Positions 1 through 10,873 of a stretch of 64,000 bases of DNA are shown here, piece after piece. Under the pieces are notes generated by a model. It had not been told where the DNA came from and did no database searches. It saw nothing but the letters and a program-made list of their open reading frames with translations. A program made the translations under genes and the position numbers. This DNA is from Armigeres subalbatus (taxonomy: Eukaryota; Arthropoda; Insecta; Diptera; Culicidae). Each line of letters begins with the position of its first letter. Position 1 is the stretch's first letter. Location of the stretch: NCBI RefSeq assembly GCF_024139115.2, contig NC_085140.1:460815506-460879505 (forward strand), read 5' to 3'.

Positions 1-45
1 TGTGGTTTTCGTTGGAATCCGTACTCTGGTAGTTAGTCTCTGGTA

Positions 46-405
46 CTAAAATCGTCGCTCAAATGGATTCAAAAATCCCAATCCTGGGGAACTCCATCCA
101 GATGCTCCATGCCGGTCGTTCCGGGAATCCACCGACCAGCACATGTAGCCTGAGTAGTCGTGATTAGTATTCTTATTGCGCCGCACGCAATTGCCAATAA
201 CGTTCGCTCCAAGCGGGGGGAAATAAATTGCCGGACTATGGTAATTTAGTGCTCGAACCGGGAGCTGTCGCAACATTTCATCCGATGCATTCCCTCCATA
301 ATTCGATCGGCGCGGATACTCAATAGCTGTCAGTTTTGTGTGAAAAATGGAGACTTGTGTCATTTGAAATATGAAATCGGAGTAAATTGTAGTAATAATA
401 TTCAC
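46..405 (-). other. unrecognised 119-codon open frame
   Basis: Open for 119 codons in a patch with higher G+C than its surroundings. The C-terminal part (GYMCWSVDSRNDRHG, then GWSSPGLGFLNPFERRF) does not read like low-complexity sequence. I see no domain, splice signals or neighbours that would make it a gene. It could be an edge of a transposon ORF or chance. Confidence 0.15.
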
Positions 406-499
406 GAACAGTATTTACAGTCTGTTAAATAGGGTGCGTCGAAAATCTTTTTTCCATTGAAAATATGTTTTAATAATTTTCGAAATGGTTTTGATTTCA

Positions 500-2310
500 A
501 ATTAGTTTCACTACGTTTTTGCCTTTCTCGTATACTAAGTATACTATATCCTCAACCGATTTACTTGCAACAAGTTGCATTCGACGCAGAATCCTGTCCC
601 ATTGTTTCCTATTTGAAATTGGCCAGATCGGACTATGGGATCAAAAGTTATGGCCAAAATACAAATTCATACGAAAAAATCGCGTAAAAAATGTCACTCA
701 TTTTTCGGGCACTTATCCTCAACCGATTTACTTGCAACAAAATGCATTCGACGCAGAATCCTGTCCCATTGTTTCCTAATCTAAATTGGCCAGATCGGAC
801 TATGGGATCGAAAGTTATGGCCAAAATACAAATTCATGCGAAAAAAACGCGTAAAAAATGTTACTCATTTTTCGGGCACTTATCCTTAACCGATTTGCTC
901 GCAACAAGTTGCATTCGAAGCAGAATCCTGTCCCATTATTTCCTATTTGAAATTGGCCAGATCGGACTATGGGATCAAAAGTTATGACCAACATACAAAT
1001 TCATACGAAAAAATCGCGTAAAAAATGTCACTCATTTTTCGGGCACTTATCTTTAACCGATTTGCTCGCAACAAGTTGCATTCGACGCAGAATCCTGTCC
1101 CATTATTTCCTATTTGAAATTGGCCATATCGGACTATGGGATCGAAAGTTATGGCCAAAATACAAATTCATACGAAAAAATTGCGTAGAAAATGTCACTC
1201 ATTTTTCGGACCCTTTTTTTCAACTGATTTGCTCGCAAATTGCGAGCATTGCATTCGACGCAGAATCCTGTCCCATTGTTTCCTATTGAAAATTGGCCAG
1301 ATCGAACTATAGGATCGAAAGTTATGGTCAAAATACAAATTCATATGAAAAAATCGCGTAAAAAATGTCACTCATTTTTCGGGCACTTAACCTTAACCGA
1401 TTTGCTCGCAACAAGTTGCATTCGAAGCAGAATCCTGTCCCATTATTTCCTATTTGAAATTGGCCAGATCGGACTATGGGATCAAAAGTTATGGCCAACA
1501 TACAAATTCATACGAAAAAATCGCGTAAAAAATGTCACTCGTTATCTTGTTATCGTTATCGTTATCTTTAACCGATTTGCTTGCAACAAGTGGAATTCTA
1601 CGCAGAATCCTGTCCCATTATTTCCTTTTTAAAATTGGCCAGGTCGGACTATGGAATCGGAAGTTATGGCCAAAATACAAATTCATACGTAAAAATCGCG
1701 TAAAAAATGTCACTCATTTTTCAGGCACTTTTCCTCAACCGATTTGCTCGCATTAAATTGCATTCGTCTCATATTTTCTTATTGAAAATTGGCCAGATCG
1801 GACTATGGGCTTAGATGTTATGGTTAAATTACTGTTTACTGTTATTACTGTTAGTTCAAAAAAGTCTAGCTCACTTTTTTAGCACTTAGACTTAATCTAT
1901 TCCCCAAGCAACACAAGTTCAACAAATCTGGTTGCAGCAACCATATTGTGACTGAATCCGGTCATATTTACTGTGATTGATGTGCAATATGTGTGCTTCT
2001 CAGGTCGCTCGCAACAGATTGCATTCGACGCAGATTCTTGTCGCATTGTTTCCTATAGAAAGTTGGCCGGATCGTACAATTGAGTCAAAAGTTATGGCGA
2101 AAACACAAATTTTAAAACTACAAAATAAAATGCCATTTTTGCTCTTATGCTCAACTGATTTGTTTGCAACAAATTGCGTTTGGCGATAATTTTTTATGCA
2201 TATAAACAAATATGAAAAATAAGACCAATCCACATATTGGTGTTATTTGAGATTTTTCCAAACCTTTTGAACGAACGAGAAAGGCACCATCACCGCTAGG
2301 TGGATTAATC
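500..2310. repeat. transposon-like repeat enclosing a 167-bp satellite
   Basis: The block opens near 520 with GCCTTTCTCGTA and closes near 2290 with the inverse, ACGAGAAAGGC, so the array sits between short inverted ends. Between them are tandem units described separately and a diverged stretch (about 1800-2200) with a decayed unit at 2004-2190. Small open frames on both strands here are translations of the repeat, not genes. Confidence 0.6.
545..1800. repeat. tandem satellite, unit about 167 bp, 7-8 copies
   Basis: The motif AACCGATTT...GCAACAAGTTGCATTCGA recurs with AACC near 554, 721, 888, 1055, (1222), 1395, 1570 and 1737. Spacing is 167 bp except where units carry small insertions: about 173 with an extra GCGAGCA-type segment, and about 175 with an extra TTATCG triplication near 1550. 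Each unit also has ATCCTGTCCCATT, GGCCAGATCGGACTATGGG and AAAATCGCGTAAAAAATGT. Copies are nearly identical, so the array is fairly young or homogenised. Confidence 0.9.
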
Positions 2311-2484
2311 TGGGTTTTTAAAATAAATCTGACTACAGTTTAAACCGTAGATAATAAAAAAGGTGGTTTTGATCCTGATTAAAAAAGACGTATTCAAAAT
2401 TTTGCATTTGATGGACTGTGATTCTGGGTTTCTCATTGAGGGAGATCTCTGTGTAGTAGGCAGGTTTTTCGATTGTTTTTTGTG

Positions 2485-2875
2485 AAACCCATCGGTCTTC
2501 TTTATCGGCTCACTTCGTAACATATTCATATCTGGCTGTGAAATGTCAATTTCCGAATAAATATCAGTATTATTTAGAATTCGTAAGCTAATAAATTTCT
2601 GTAAAACAGAACACATATTTGTTAAGTTGAATAACTACTACTATAGATCCGATCCCGACCTTCAATTGAGAGGCACTTTTAGCACCAAAAGTCAATATGA
2701 TCATGGCTCATTTTTTTTAACGCGGTGACCATTTTGTATACCAAACATATGAGTCTATGAAAAAGGAAACCGAGTAAGTTAATCCAAGTTTTGAATAATC
2801 TTGCGATGTTTGTCAAAATTTTCGTCGAAGCTAATTCGTAAAGGAGAATATTTTTTACTCTGGTAGTTGGACATG
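2485..2875 (+). repeat. dispersed repeat, copy 1 (partner 17318-17600)
   Basis: Shares with 17318-17600, in the same orientation, CATCGGTCTTCTTT / TATCGGCCTTCTTT, AATTTCCGA, ATCAGT, AATTCGTAAGC / GATTCCGTAAACG, AATAAATT.CTGTAAAAC, CCGACCTTCAA.TGAG and finally GAATATTTT...GTAGTTGGA. Divergence is about 20-25 per cent, so this is an old interspersed repeat of unknown class. Confidence 0.65.
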
Positions 2876-3681
2876 CGCTTGATTAAATGTTTCACACATC
2901 GAGTTTCGATTATATTTTTCTCCCTTTGAGTAAAAAGTTTGGTTAGGAGCAATGGAGGAAATCTGTGAACATTGCTCACAAAACGAGAAGTAGGCAATGT
3001 AAAATACTCGCGAACATTTGTTTTGCCCTTTTCTTGCCTAACTACTACTCGCAAAGAAAACAAAAAACGAACCCCGAAAAATGTTCGTGAAGCTTCGAGA
3101 GTCATTCGGGTTAATTTGCAAAATGTCATAAAACAACTTCGGAACATGTTGATCACGGATGTTCGAGGTGTTCGAGCAAGAATACCTTTGTTTATAATTA
3201 TTGTGTTTATCAGAAGTGAAATTTATCCATTGTATTCGAAATATCCACAAATATAGTGGCATTTGAAATCTGCATGTTCTATTTTTCCATAACTAGTGCC
3301 TCAGTTACACCAAAATCATCAGTCATGCTTATGATGTTTAAATCTTAAAAGCAGTAATGTTTACTTTTTAGTAATATTAACATGGCTGATTTAAGAAAAA
3401 AAATAGTGATTCCTTATTTCATGTTTTCTTTTTTCCAGTTCGTTCCACAAATAAATAACTACATCGCTCCATAAATTTTATTCATCAATCAGACAGCTCT
3501 TATCCTTTATGCCATTACACAAAAGGACCATCTTGCTAAACGACACTATGCCAAATGGGATACAATCTTATTGAATTTGATTTAATAATAATATTTTGAT
3601 TTCTCAAACTGAAAAAATGGAGATGAATGTCTACATCCTATGTCCAAATACTATTCATATTACTTATTTCATTTCGTTATC
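2876..3681. other. A+T-rich stretch with no recognisable feature
   Basis: Overlapping open frames of 74-125 codons on both strands (2779-3262) read as non-coding: no family motif, no flanking splice logic, and overlapping frames of similar length on opposite strands. I see nothing else here. Confidence 0.4.
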
Positions 3682-4085
3682 CAAGGATGTTATCGATCAT
3701 TTAGTAATTTGCGTTCGATCATTTAGTAGTTTGTCAATGACTCATTCCAGAAGCTGAATTTTGAAACGTGTTGTATGGTGGACTTCTAGTGTGAAGGTTT
3801 TTCTACAACTCTGCCAAATGGTTCGTTGTTAGAATTCAACTTATAATGGAGTTATAGCTATGGTTTCAGTAACTTGGACTAAATGATAGCAAAATTCCGA
3901 TTATTTAGTTCAAGTTACTGCAACTAGCGCTATTTTGAAATTCAGCTTCTTCTTTTTTTTTGGACTTTATTAGAGTGATTTTTAAGTTTGACAAAGTTCA
4001 TCACTTAATTAAGCCTCTGGAATGAGTTATTAACAAACTACTAAATGATCGAACGCAAATTACTAAATGATCGATAACATCCTTG
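3682..4085. mobile_element. foldback MITE, 404 bp, with TSD CGTTAT
   Basis: The left end CAAGGATGTTATCGATCATT is matched inverted at the right end (AATGATCGATAACATCCTTG). The arms continue inward with ATTTAGTAATTTGCGTTCGA and its complement, and the centre is itself palindromic (CAGTAACTTGGACTAAAT ... ATTTAGTTCAAGTTACTG). The 6-mer CGTTAT lies at 3675-3680 and again at 4086-4091, as expected for a target-site duplication. No transposase is encoded. Confidence 0.8.
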
Positions 4086-4149
4086 CGTTATACTTATTGA
4101 GATACTTTGCTTATGAGGCCCACACATTTATAGAATAAATCTACATTGC

Positions 4150-4386
4150 TTTAAGAATAGGTCATATGTGCAAAAGAGAGACTCTCTTTGATCACGCTCT
4201 CTTTCGCTAATAGATCGGTTAGTTATGCATTTTCTTCTACATTTTCACTTCATTACGCTAAGCAAAGCTATTGTCTTTAGATATCTGCCAAGAAATCCAG
4301 AGTAAACTTTTGCATAGTTTTGTAATAATCGAAATAGAATGGAACCAAAGAGAGGCTCTCTTTTGCTCATACGACCTATTCTCAAA
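4150..4386. mobile_element. foldback MITE with GAATAGGTC ends
   Basis: Left arm GAATAGGTCATATGTGCAAA followed by AGAGAGACTCTCTTTG. The right arm near 4341-4386 is its inverse with a few changes (CAAAGAGAGGCTCTCTTTTG, then CATACGACCTATTC). About 236 bp, no coding capacity. A clear target-site duplication was not found. Confidence 0.65.
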
Positions 4387-4394
4387 GTACTCTA

Positions 4395-4466
4395 AAAAAG
4401 CAAAAGATCTCCTATAACCATTTGATGTTTACCATTCAAATGGTTATAGGAGATCTTTTGCTTTTT
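4395..4466. repeat. perfect 31-bp hairpin with 10-nt loop
   Basis: AAAAAGCAAAAGATCTCCTA at 4395, continuing TAACCATTTGA to 4425, is repeated as an exact inverse at 4436-4466. The spacer is TGTTTACCAT. It lies 8 bp after the preceding foldback element. Perfect arms imply recent origin or selection on the hairpin; either a tiny MITE or a small-RNA-type hairpin is possible. Confidence 0.85.
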
Positions 4467-4839
4467 CTGAAACGGCTGAAATTCGGTAAAAATAATAATG
4501 TAAGCAGTATTCGGAACATAAATAGTATTTTTTCGAAAGATATTCATCACTGAATTTTTCTTTATTGACGATTAAGAAATAATGCATTGGTTGTTATTGG
4601 TAAGAACAATCATCAATATTTGCTTAGTTTCAGTTCAGTGTCGGGAATCAGTTAATGTCAAAATTGTTATAAATAGCACCCTCCGTTATGGTGAACGTGG
4701 AAAGCTGAGATTGTAATGAGCTGATTCTTAATTTCAAAATTTGAAGGGACTAGAAGCAGAAGAGTGTAAGTGAAATTTTGGTCAAATTTGAATCACACTG
4801 ATATACTGAGATACTGATTTATATATGAAATCTATGAAG

Positions 4840-5010
4840 TCTAGCGATTGTGGCAAGAGAGAGTTCTCTTCGCCAACTTTGCCTCTATTTAATTAAAGGT
4901 TTTTTTTTTAACTTCATTTAAGTGGTTTTTCAAACATGTAGAGCTCATCACTAATTTCAAAGCGGCAAGCTGCAGATTTCTTGGCCCTTCGTCAATTCAG
5001 AACGATAAAA
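4840..5010 (+). repeat. dispersed repeat, copy 1 (partner 42410-42545)
   Basis: Order of motifs CGATTGTGGCAAGAGAGAG, TTCTCTTCG, GCCTCTATTTA, AAAGCGGCAAGC, GATTTCTTG, CAGAACGATA recurs near 42412-42520 as CGAATGTCGCAAGAGAGAA, TTCTCTTCATCG, ACCTCTTTTATA, AAAGCGACAAGC, GATTTTCTTG, CAGAACGATA. Class unknown. Confidence 0.6.
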
Positions 5011-5342
5011 AATAATTAGAATATTTAATTTAACCTTCTGGATGTTTCGAAAGATAATTTAATCATCTTTCAGAGATTATTTATTCATCTTTCGTCACCT
5101 AAGATTGACTATTGGTGGGCGGATGCATCGCGGGAAGGGGTTTTAGTGAACAAGGGTACAAAAACATAGATTTTTCATGATTATTTCACTTATATCTGAA
5201 AATCTTACCATTTTGAACTGCACTTTTACAAAAGGTTATGCAGGAAGGCGTGTGCTTTGGCATGAGGCATTGATTAGTTTAGAATTTGGCCGCTAGGTAG
5301 CGGTATATTTGAATTTTAGACTACTCAAGATATTCCGATATA

Positions 5343-5544
5343 TACACGCAAAAAAAGCGTTCCCGAATTCGTGAACCAGCAAAAATACACCGTGATTTAA
5401 TTCATGGATTCGAGAACACCAGTCACGTTTTCCAGAACGTTCCAGAAAACGTGACTGTGTTCCCGAATCCGTGACTGTTGTTCACGAAAAAATACACCGT
5501 GAACTTGTTAGTTCACGAATTCATGAACGCTTTTTTTGCGTGTA
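5343..5544. mobile_element. TA-flanked foldback MITE, 202 bp
   Basis: Inverted ends TACACGCAAAAAAAGCGTTC and GAACGCTTTTTTTGCGTGTA, with further inverted blocks inside (CGTGAAC / GTTCACG, TACACCGTGA on both sides, AACGTGACTG). Outermost bases are TA on each side, fitting a Tc1/mariner-type TA duplication. Non-coding. Confidence 0.8.
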
Positions 5545-6060
5545 GAATTCTCCCATTGTAAATCTTTTTATCGCACAAATTTAAAATTTGTTAAAATGGC
5601 GTCTTGAGCAAAGGTCGTCTAGTGGGAATAGACTTTCTTGTAACGGAAAAATATTTGGTAATTTTACAAATAGGCGACGCTAGTGTACTTGCAATATGCT
5701 TACATGTTTAAAATATTGTTTTTGCTTGAGATCCCTCATACCTACACCCCTGGGGTCATATTGGCCTCAGAGCACAGACAAAAGGTTAAGGACAATCGTC
5801 CTGGGCGTATGCTGCGACGCAGCAAAACGCGAGTATTTTTTAATTTCGATTCCGTGAGGATTGTCCATAAGGTGATAACCTGTAAAAAAATCTTTTGCTT
5901 GCCTTTTTAATGTAAAATAGACAAAGAGAATCCTCTCTTGCGTCCACCAGATAATGTTTGAGTTGATGTTCAATTTTATTTTCTGTACAATGCACAAATA
6001 AAGTTTTTCTCACTTACATTTCTTACACACCACCAAAATTATATGCAAATTCGGGAGCAT
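5545..6060. other. unassigned intergenic sequence
   Basis: Two opposed open frames of 75-76 codons (5683-5997) carry no recognisable motif. No splice, tRNA or repeat signature was found. Confidence 0.35.
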
Positions 6061-7029
6061 CTGGCTCTGTGGGTCTGATTCTGTTAATCTGATCAAAACA
6101 TTCCTATTTAAGGATTGAGGTTCTGAGACACTGACTTTAAGATTTTAGGACCTTGATTTTTGGATTTCGATTATTTTTTTAATTTTTATAAAACGAGTCG
6201 TTGATTATTATTTTAGTATACTAAGGAAGAGATTCTGGCCTTAATTTTGATTCAGAATCGCTGAATTAGCGGAATTCTTTGCTGAACTAGCGGATTCTTG
6301 ATTTTCTTATTTTTCAATTTTGGAATTTGACTCAGAGATTCTAATTTTGATATTTGAATTCTTATATTATGGTTCTGAACCTTTGAGATCTTGTTTCGGT
6401 GATTCTGATTTACGAGATTTCGATTCTGAGATTATTATGATAAGTCTGTTATTCTGAACCTCTGATTCAGTGGTCCTGTTTCGGAGATGGCAATTCCAGG
6501 ATGTTTAGATTTTCATTTTGGAAATTCGATTCGAAGATTATGATTTTGCGAATCTGATACTTATATTTTGATTTTGAGATTCTTAATTTTCAAATTCTGA
6601 TTCAAAGATACTGATTCTGAGATTATGTTCAAGATATTCTGAACATTGGATTCTGAAACTGATATTCGATTTTTCTGGTTCAGAAGAGTACAATCTCAGT
6701 TTGTGATTTTGAGATTTTGATTTCGACATAACAGAATTATTATAACGATTTTCTAATTTGGAGATTTCGATTTGTGACTCGTGACTCAGAATTTTGACAC
6801 CAAGATTTTGAAAATAAAATACTTGGTTTTGAGATGCTATGTCTGAGATTCCAATTATGCGATTTAGATTTTGAGATTCTGATATTCTAATTCTTAGATT
6901 CTCAATTTGACATTCCACGCCTCAAAATTATGATCCGAGATTCGAGTTCCTAAATATTTATTTTGATGTTTTGAAGATCTGCTTATGATTTAGGGACTCT
7001 GATTCTAACACTCAAAAACTACCTCTAAG

Positions 7030-7160
7030 GAATCAGAAAATTTCCATAAAAAATAGTCAATTGCCAATAAAGAAATCAGGGTATAAGCAAATTTTATATT
7101 TATATTATGATTTCTTTATTGACAATTCTCTAATTTTCAATGGAAAATTTCTAATTCTTC
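7030..7160. mobile_element. imperfect foldback inside the low-complexity tract
   Basis: GAATCAGAAAATTTCCAT and TCAATTGCCAATAAAGAAAT on the left are mirrored on the right by ATTTCTTTATTGACAATTCT and ATGGAAAATTTCTAATTC, with a short A+T centre. No TSD recognised. Confidence 0.5.
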
Positions 7161-8437
7161 ATGGACATTTTATTTTGCTGCCATTTTGATTTTGAGATTT
7201 CGATTCCGCTATTAGGATTCCAATTCTAAGATTTTGATTTTGATACTCAGATTCCGATATTCTTGTGATTTTTGTTATTTGTTTTGGTTTGAGGATTCTG
7301 ATTACCGAGCAATTTAAGATTTTGATTCTGAATTTGAGAGTCTGTTTTTGATATTCTAATACAGAGGATCTGTCTCTGAGATTCTGGTTCTCTGATTTTG
7401 GTTCTGAGATTGTTCAAAATTTCGATTCAGTGATTTTAGTTTTAAGATCGGATTTTGTTTCTCCAATTTTGATTCTGAGATTCTGAATGGGAGTTTTTGG
7501 AGCTTCCGTATCGAAGATTCTGCATTTAAGATCCTGATTTGGAAACTCCCACGACCTTGAGTCTTTGTTTTTGAGGTTCTGGTTTTGGTATACCTTCTGC
7601 GATTCTTATTGAAGGATTCTTCATTTTCAAATTCTGATTCTAGGATTTCGATTTTAGATTGTGATTCTAAGCTTACCATCCCGGAACTCTAATTTTGAGA
7701 TTTAGATTCTGAAATTTTGTGATTTTTGGATTCTGATTCAAAAATTGTAATTCTTTAATATTGATTCTGATTCTGAGATTCGTTGCTGATTCTGCGTTGT
7801 TGATATCGAATATCTTAATTTAGAAAAGCTGATTCAGAGATATTGACTGTGTTGATTCTGAGATATAGATTTAGGATTTCTACATTTCAATCCTGGTCTT
7901 GCTTATCAGACTTCAATCAAAAGCTTGATTTAGTATACGGTTTCGACATTTAGTTTTTGATTCCGGAATTTTGTTTTTGGGATTCTTATTTTAAAATTTT
8001 GAAACCCCAGTAAAAATGCTTATTCTGATTTGACAACTCTCACGATACTGAGACTCTATTTTTCAGAAGGATACTTCATTCTGAAACTCTCCTTCGAAAA
8101 TCGATTTTTTAGATTGTGATTCTGAGATTCTCTTCGGAAACATAGATTCAAATTTAAGTGATGTAATTCTGAGCTTCAGATTCTGAAATTGTCATTCTTT
8201 TATTTTGATTCTGATTCTGAATGTGATATTATTGCTCTGACTCCTGATTCTGAGTTTCTGATGTCGAATATCTCGATTTTGAGAACCTGATTCGGAGATA
8301 TTGACTCTTTGATGCTGATTATGAGATACTGGTTTGAGATATAAAAATCACAATTCAGATTCTGCTTATCAGATTCCTTTCATAAAACGCAATTTAGGAT
8401 AATACGGTTTCGACATTTAGATTCTGATTTTGCACAC

Positions 8438-8616
8438 TTTTTTACCGGGATATCAGCAATTTGTTAAACTTTTACCGAGATTCGCACAGCCGAGCCCCAA
8501 CAATGTTTTTTTGCCGAGATTTTTGTCAAAATTGCTGAAAATCAGCAAATAATTTTCCGAAAATCAGCTAACAATTGTCATTTTTGTCGAAATATCAGTT
8601 TTTCATTTTGCTAGGT
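8438..8616. repeat. insertion-like repeat with ATATCAG motifs
   Basis: Sequence unlike the surrounding GATTCTGA tract: TTTTTTACCGGGATATCAGC at the left, then GCCGAGATTTTTGTC, AAATCAGCTAACA and AAATATCAGTTTTTC to the right. Probably a decayed short element; ends uncertain. Confidence 0.35.
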
Positions 8617-9620
8617 ACTTTGCGAATTTTTGGCGATCTGCAGAATTAAAAACTGAATGTGTGAAATTTTGTTCTTGAGATTCTCATTACCAAGATTTTT
8701 AAATGAAATGCTGATTCTGATTTTCCGATGAGTTACTGATTCTCCTATTTCAAACTGACCTAGATTTCGATTTGGACATAATAATTCTGAATACGATTTT
8801 CTAATTCGCAAATTTTAGCTTGTGATTCGTGACTCAGAATTTTGACACTGATGCTAATTTCCAGATTTAGTTAGCACTTTCTGATTTTCAGTTTCTGCTT
8901 CTGATAACGAGGTTTAAAAACTGATTTTTTTTGGGTGTCCAGCTGGAGCTACATGGTAACTTAAATTGTCAAGACTAGACCCGTTTTGCGTTTTTTTGAG
9001 ATTTAAAAATTGATGTTATGATGCTAACTTTGGTATTCTGATATTCTAATTAGGTGGTTTTCGATTCTGAGCTTCCGGTTCTGGAATTGTAGTTTCAAAA
9101 TTCTGATCCTACTTTTGAGATTATGATTCTCATTCTTAAATATCTCGCCTTTGATATGCTGATTATGAGTTATTGACTGGCTTAGAGATATCGAATTGAG
9201 ATTTTGAGATTTCAAATTTACAAGTCCGATTTTGATATTCAGATTTCAATAAAATAACTTAATTTTGCATAATAAGGTGGATATTGAGATTCTTATTCTA
9301 AGATTTTGAGATTCTAATAAAATGCCGAACCAACGAATGCAAACCAACAATAAAAACTATTTACTGTCATATATTTCTAAGACTCTGTTTTTGAGTTTCT
9401 GATTTTGGTACTCCTTAAGATCCTCAGATACTGACTGATTTTGAGTCTTTGAAACTACTTTTATGATTCTGATTTTTAAATTCCAACTATTGGTTTTTGT
9501 TTTAAAACACTGAATTTTTCTCGATTCTGATTCTGATATTCTATTGCAGAAGTTCAGTTTCTGATTTTTTATTGTTAGATTCTGATTTTGAGTTTATGAC
9601 TATGATAGTTTGATTATCTG

Positions 9621-9744
9621 TTAACCTTCCGGGACTCGCGTGGTCCTGGACCGCTCACGAACTCCCGCTTCTGTTGTGAACGTGAAGCGTGATTTTTTCG
9701 AAGGTGTTGTACTTTTTACAACGGCGCGAGTCCCCGAAGGCTAA
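9621..9744. mobile_element. short inverted-repeat element with CCTTCGGGGACTCGCG-type ends
   Basis: TTAACCTTCCGGGACTCGCG at the left and the inverse of TTAGCCTTCGGGGACTCGCG at the right, 124 bp apart. Inside is a G+C-rich patch with AACGTGAAGCGTGATTTTTT. Non-coding MITE-like insertion in the GATTCTGA tract. Confidence 0.7.
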
Positions 9745-10413
9745 TGATTGATAGTTTTTGATTAAAATACCAAGATTTCAATTTTTAAATTCTAATTGGG
9801 ACATGCAAGATTTGAGATGCTATTTCGGAGATCCTGGCAACGAGATACTAATTCTAAGATTCTGACTCTGAATGTTGATCCCAAGATTCAGGTTCTGATT
9901 GCCTGGTTTGTATGATTCTTAGAATTCAATTTGAATCTCGTATTCTGAATATCTGTTTATTCTATTTTTTATTGATACCAATTTTGATTTTATAATTCTG
10001 ATTATGCTGTGATTCTAACACTCCAATTTTTTTCTGATTCTGATTGAATTTTGGATTTTAAATTTTTGTTTCTCAGTTTCTCATTTTAAGCTTCAAAAAA
10101 CGGAGTTTATGATTCTAATCCTGAGGTCCTTATTTTGACATTGAAGTCCTGATGCTTATATTTAGATTATGTTATACCGTCCCTGAAATTTAATTTCTGT
10201 TAATAATATTTTGCTGTTGACTTTCTTATTTTGAGACATTTCTGATTTCAAAATTGCTGTTCTTATGAACGTTTTTTTATTCAGTGCAAGCTTTTCATTT
10301 CTCCATAAAGTTCTTCAAAATTTATCAAATTAGTTTAAACCTTCTCTGCCGAGCTCAATTTAATTTTCGCCGGTAAGTTATTTATAATCTACAAGATAAA
10401 TTGTTTATTGTGT

Positions 10414-10859
10414 ACATTCAAAGTTAATTACCTATATGCCGGGTATTAAGCCACCCGGAGTGGAAATTAATAACTCGATTATGCATATGCACAACATGTG
10501 AAAGATTTAGTTCGGAAAAGGTATTGGAGGGTAACCGGCACCCCTTCGGTGAGGTTTGATCCCACGAACCCAGACAGGTGCTTTCCCTACTAAGCTACGA
10601 TGTTCTGTTAGTTAGTTCTGAAAATGTATTGCGAGAGTTCGGCTGGTGGCCCGGTGCTGGGAATTTGGTTTTTCATCAGTACCCGCTAAGCTGCGGAGGA
10701 CGATGGAGGTCCTTCGTAGCTTAGTAGGGAAAGCGCCTGTCTAGCGTACTGGGGTCGTGGGATCAAACCCCACCGAAGGGGCGGTTACCCTCCAATACGT
10801 TTTCCGTACTAAATCCATCACATGTTGTGCATATGCATAATCGAGTTTCAGACATAGTA
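10414..10859. mobile_element. composite of two tRNA-like SINE units, head to head, with 14-bp flanking repeats
   Basis: The left arm (10472-10600) and right arm (10714-10847) are inverse copies. Both contain TCGTAGCTTAGTAGGGAAAG, GTGGGATCAAACC, GTTACCCTCCAATAC, CACATGTTGTGCATATGCAT and AATCGAG. ATTGTTTATTGTGT occurs just outside on both sides (10400-10413 and 10860-10873). The tRNA-like heads face each other across about 110 bp. The composite may have inserted as one unit. Confidence 0.65.
10710..10780 (+). tRNA. tRNA-like module (anticodon position AGC), SINE head or pseudogene
   Basis: A full cloverleaf can be drawn. The acceptor stem TCCTTCG pairs with CGAAGGG, including one G-U. The D stem is GCTT/AAGC around AGTAGGGA. 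The anticodon stem CCTGT/ACTGG has one U-U mismatch, and loop CTAGCGT has T at 33 and AGC at 34-36. The T stem GTGGG/CCCAC is perfect around ATCAAAC. Box A (TAGCTTAGTAGG) is good. The T loop lacks the usual TTC, so box B is weak. The copy in the opposite arm lacks about 9 nt at the anticodon. A SINE head is likelier than a working tRNA gene. Confidence 0.55.
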
Positions 10860-10873
10860 ATTGTTTATTGTGT

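Larger units (their letters stand above)
6060..10290. repeat. decayed GATTCTGA/GATTTTGA low-complexity tract, about 4.2 kb
   Basis: Dominated by irregular reiterations of GATTCTGA, GATTTTGA, TTCTGAGATT and TTTGAGATTCTG on the plus strand. It reads as an ancient minisatellite that has lost its register. Minus-strand open frames at 6583-6918, 7356-7679, 8611-8811 and 9024-9215 are Ser/Gln/Asn/Ile-rich translations of it (SQNLN, ESEFEN). Several short foldback elements are embedded and listed separately. Confidence 0.75.

Noticed and set aside
457..1756. Chain of 60-130-codon frames with recurring LLATSCIRRRILSH
   Set aside because: The recurring peptide is the 167-bp satellite unit in translation.
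2779..3262. Overlapping frames of 74-125 codons on both strands
   Set aside because: Opposite-strand frames of similar length, no domain, ordinary A+T-rich composition.
6583..9215. Several 63-111-codon minus-strand frames rich in Ser, Gln, Asn and Ile
   Set aside because: Translations of the GATTCTGA tract, no conserved pattern.
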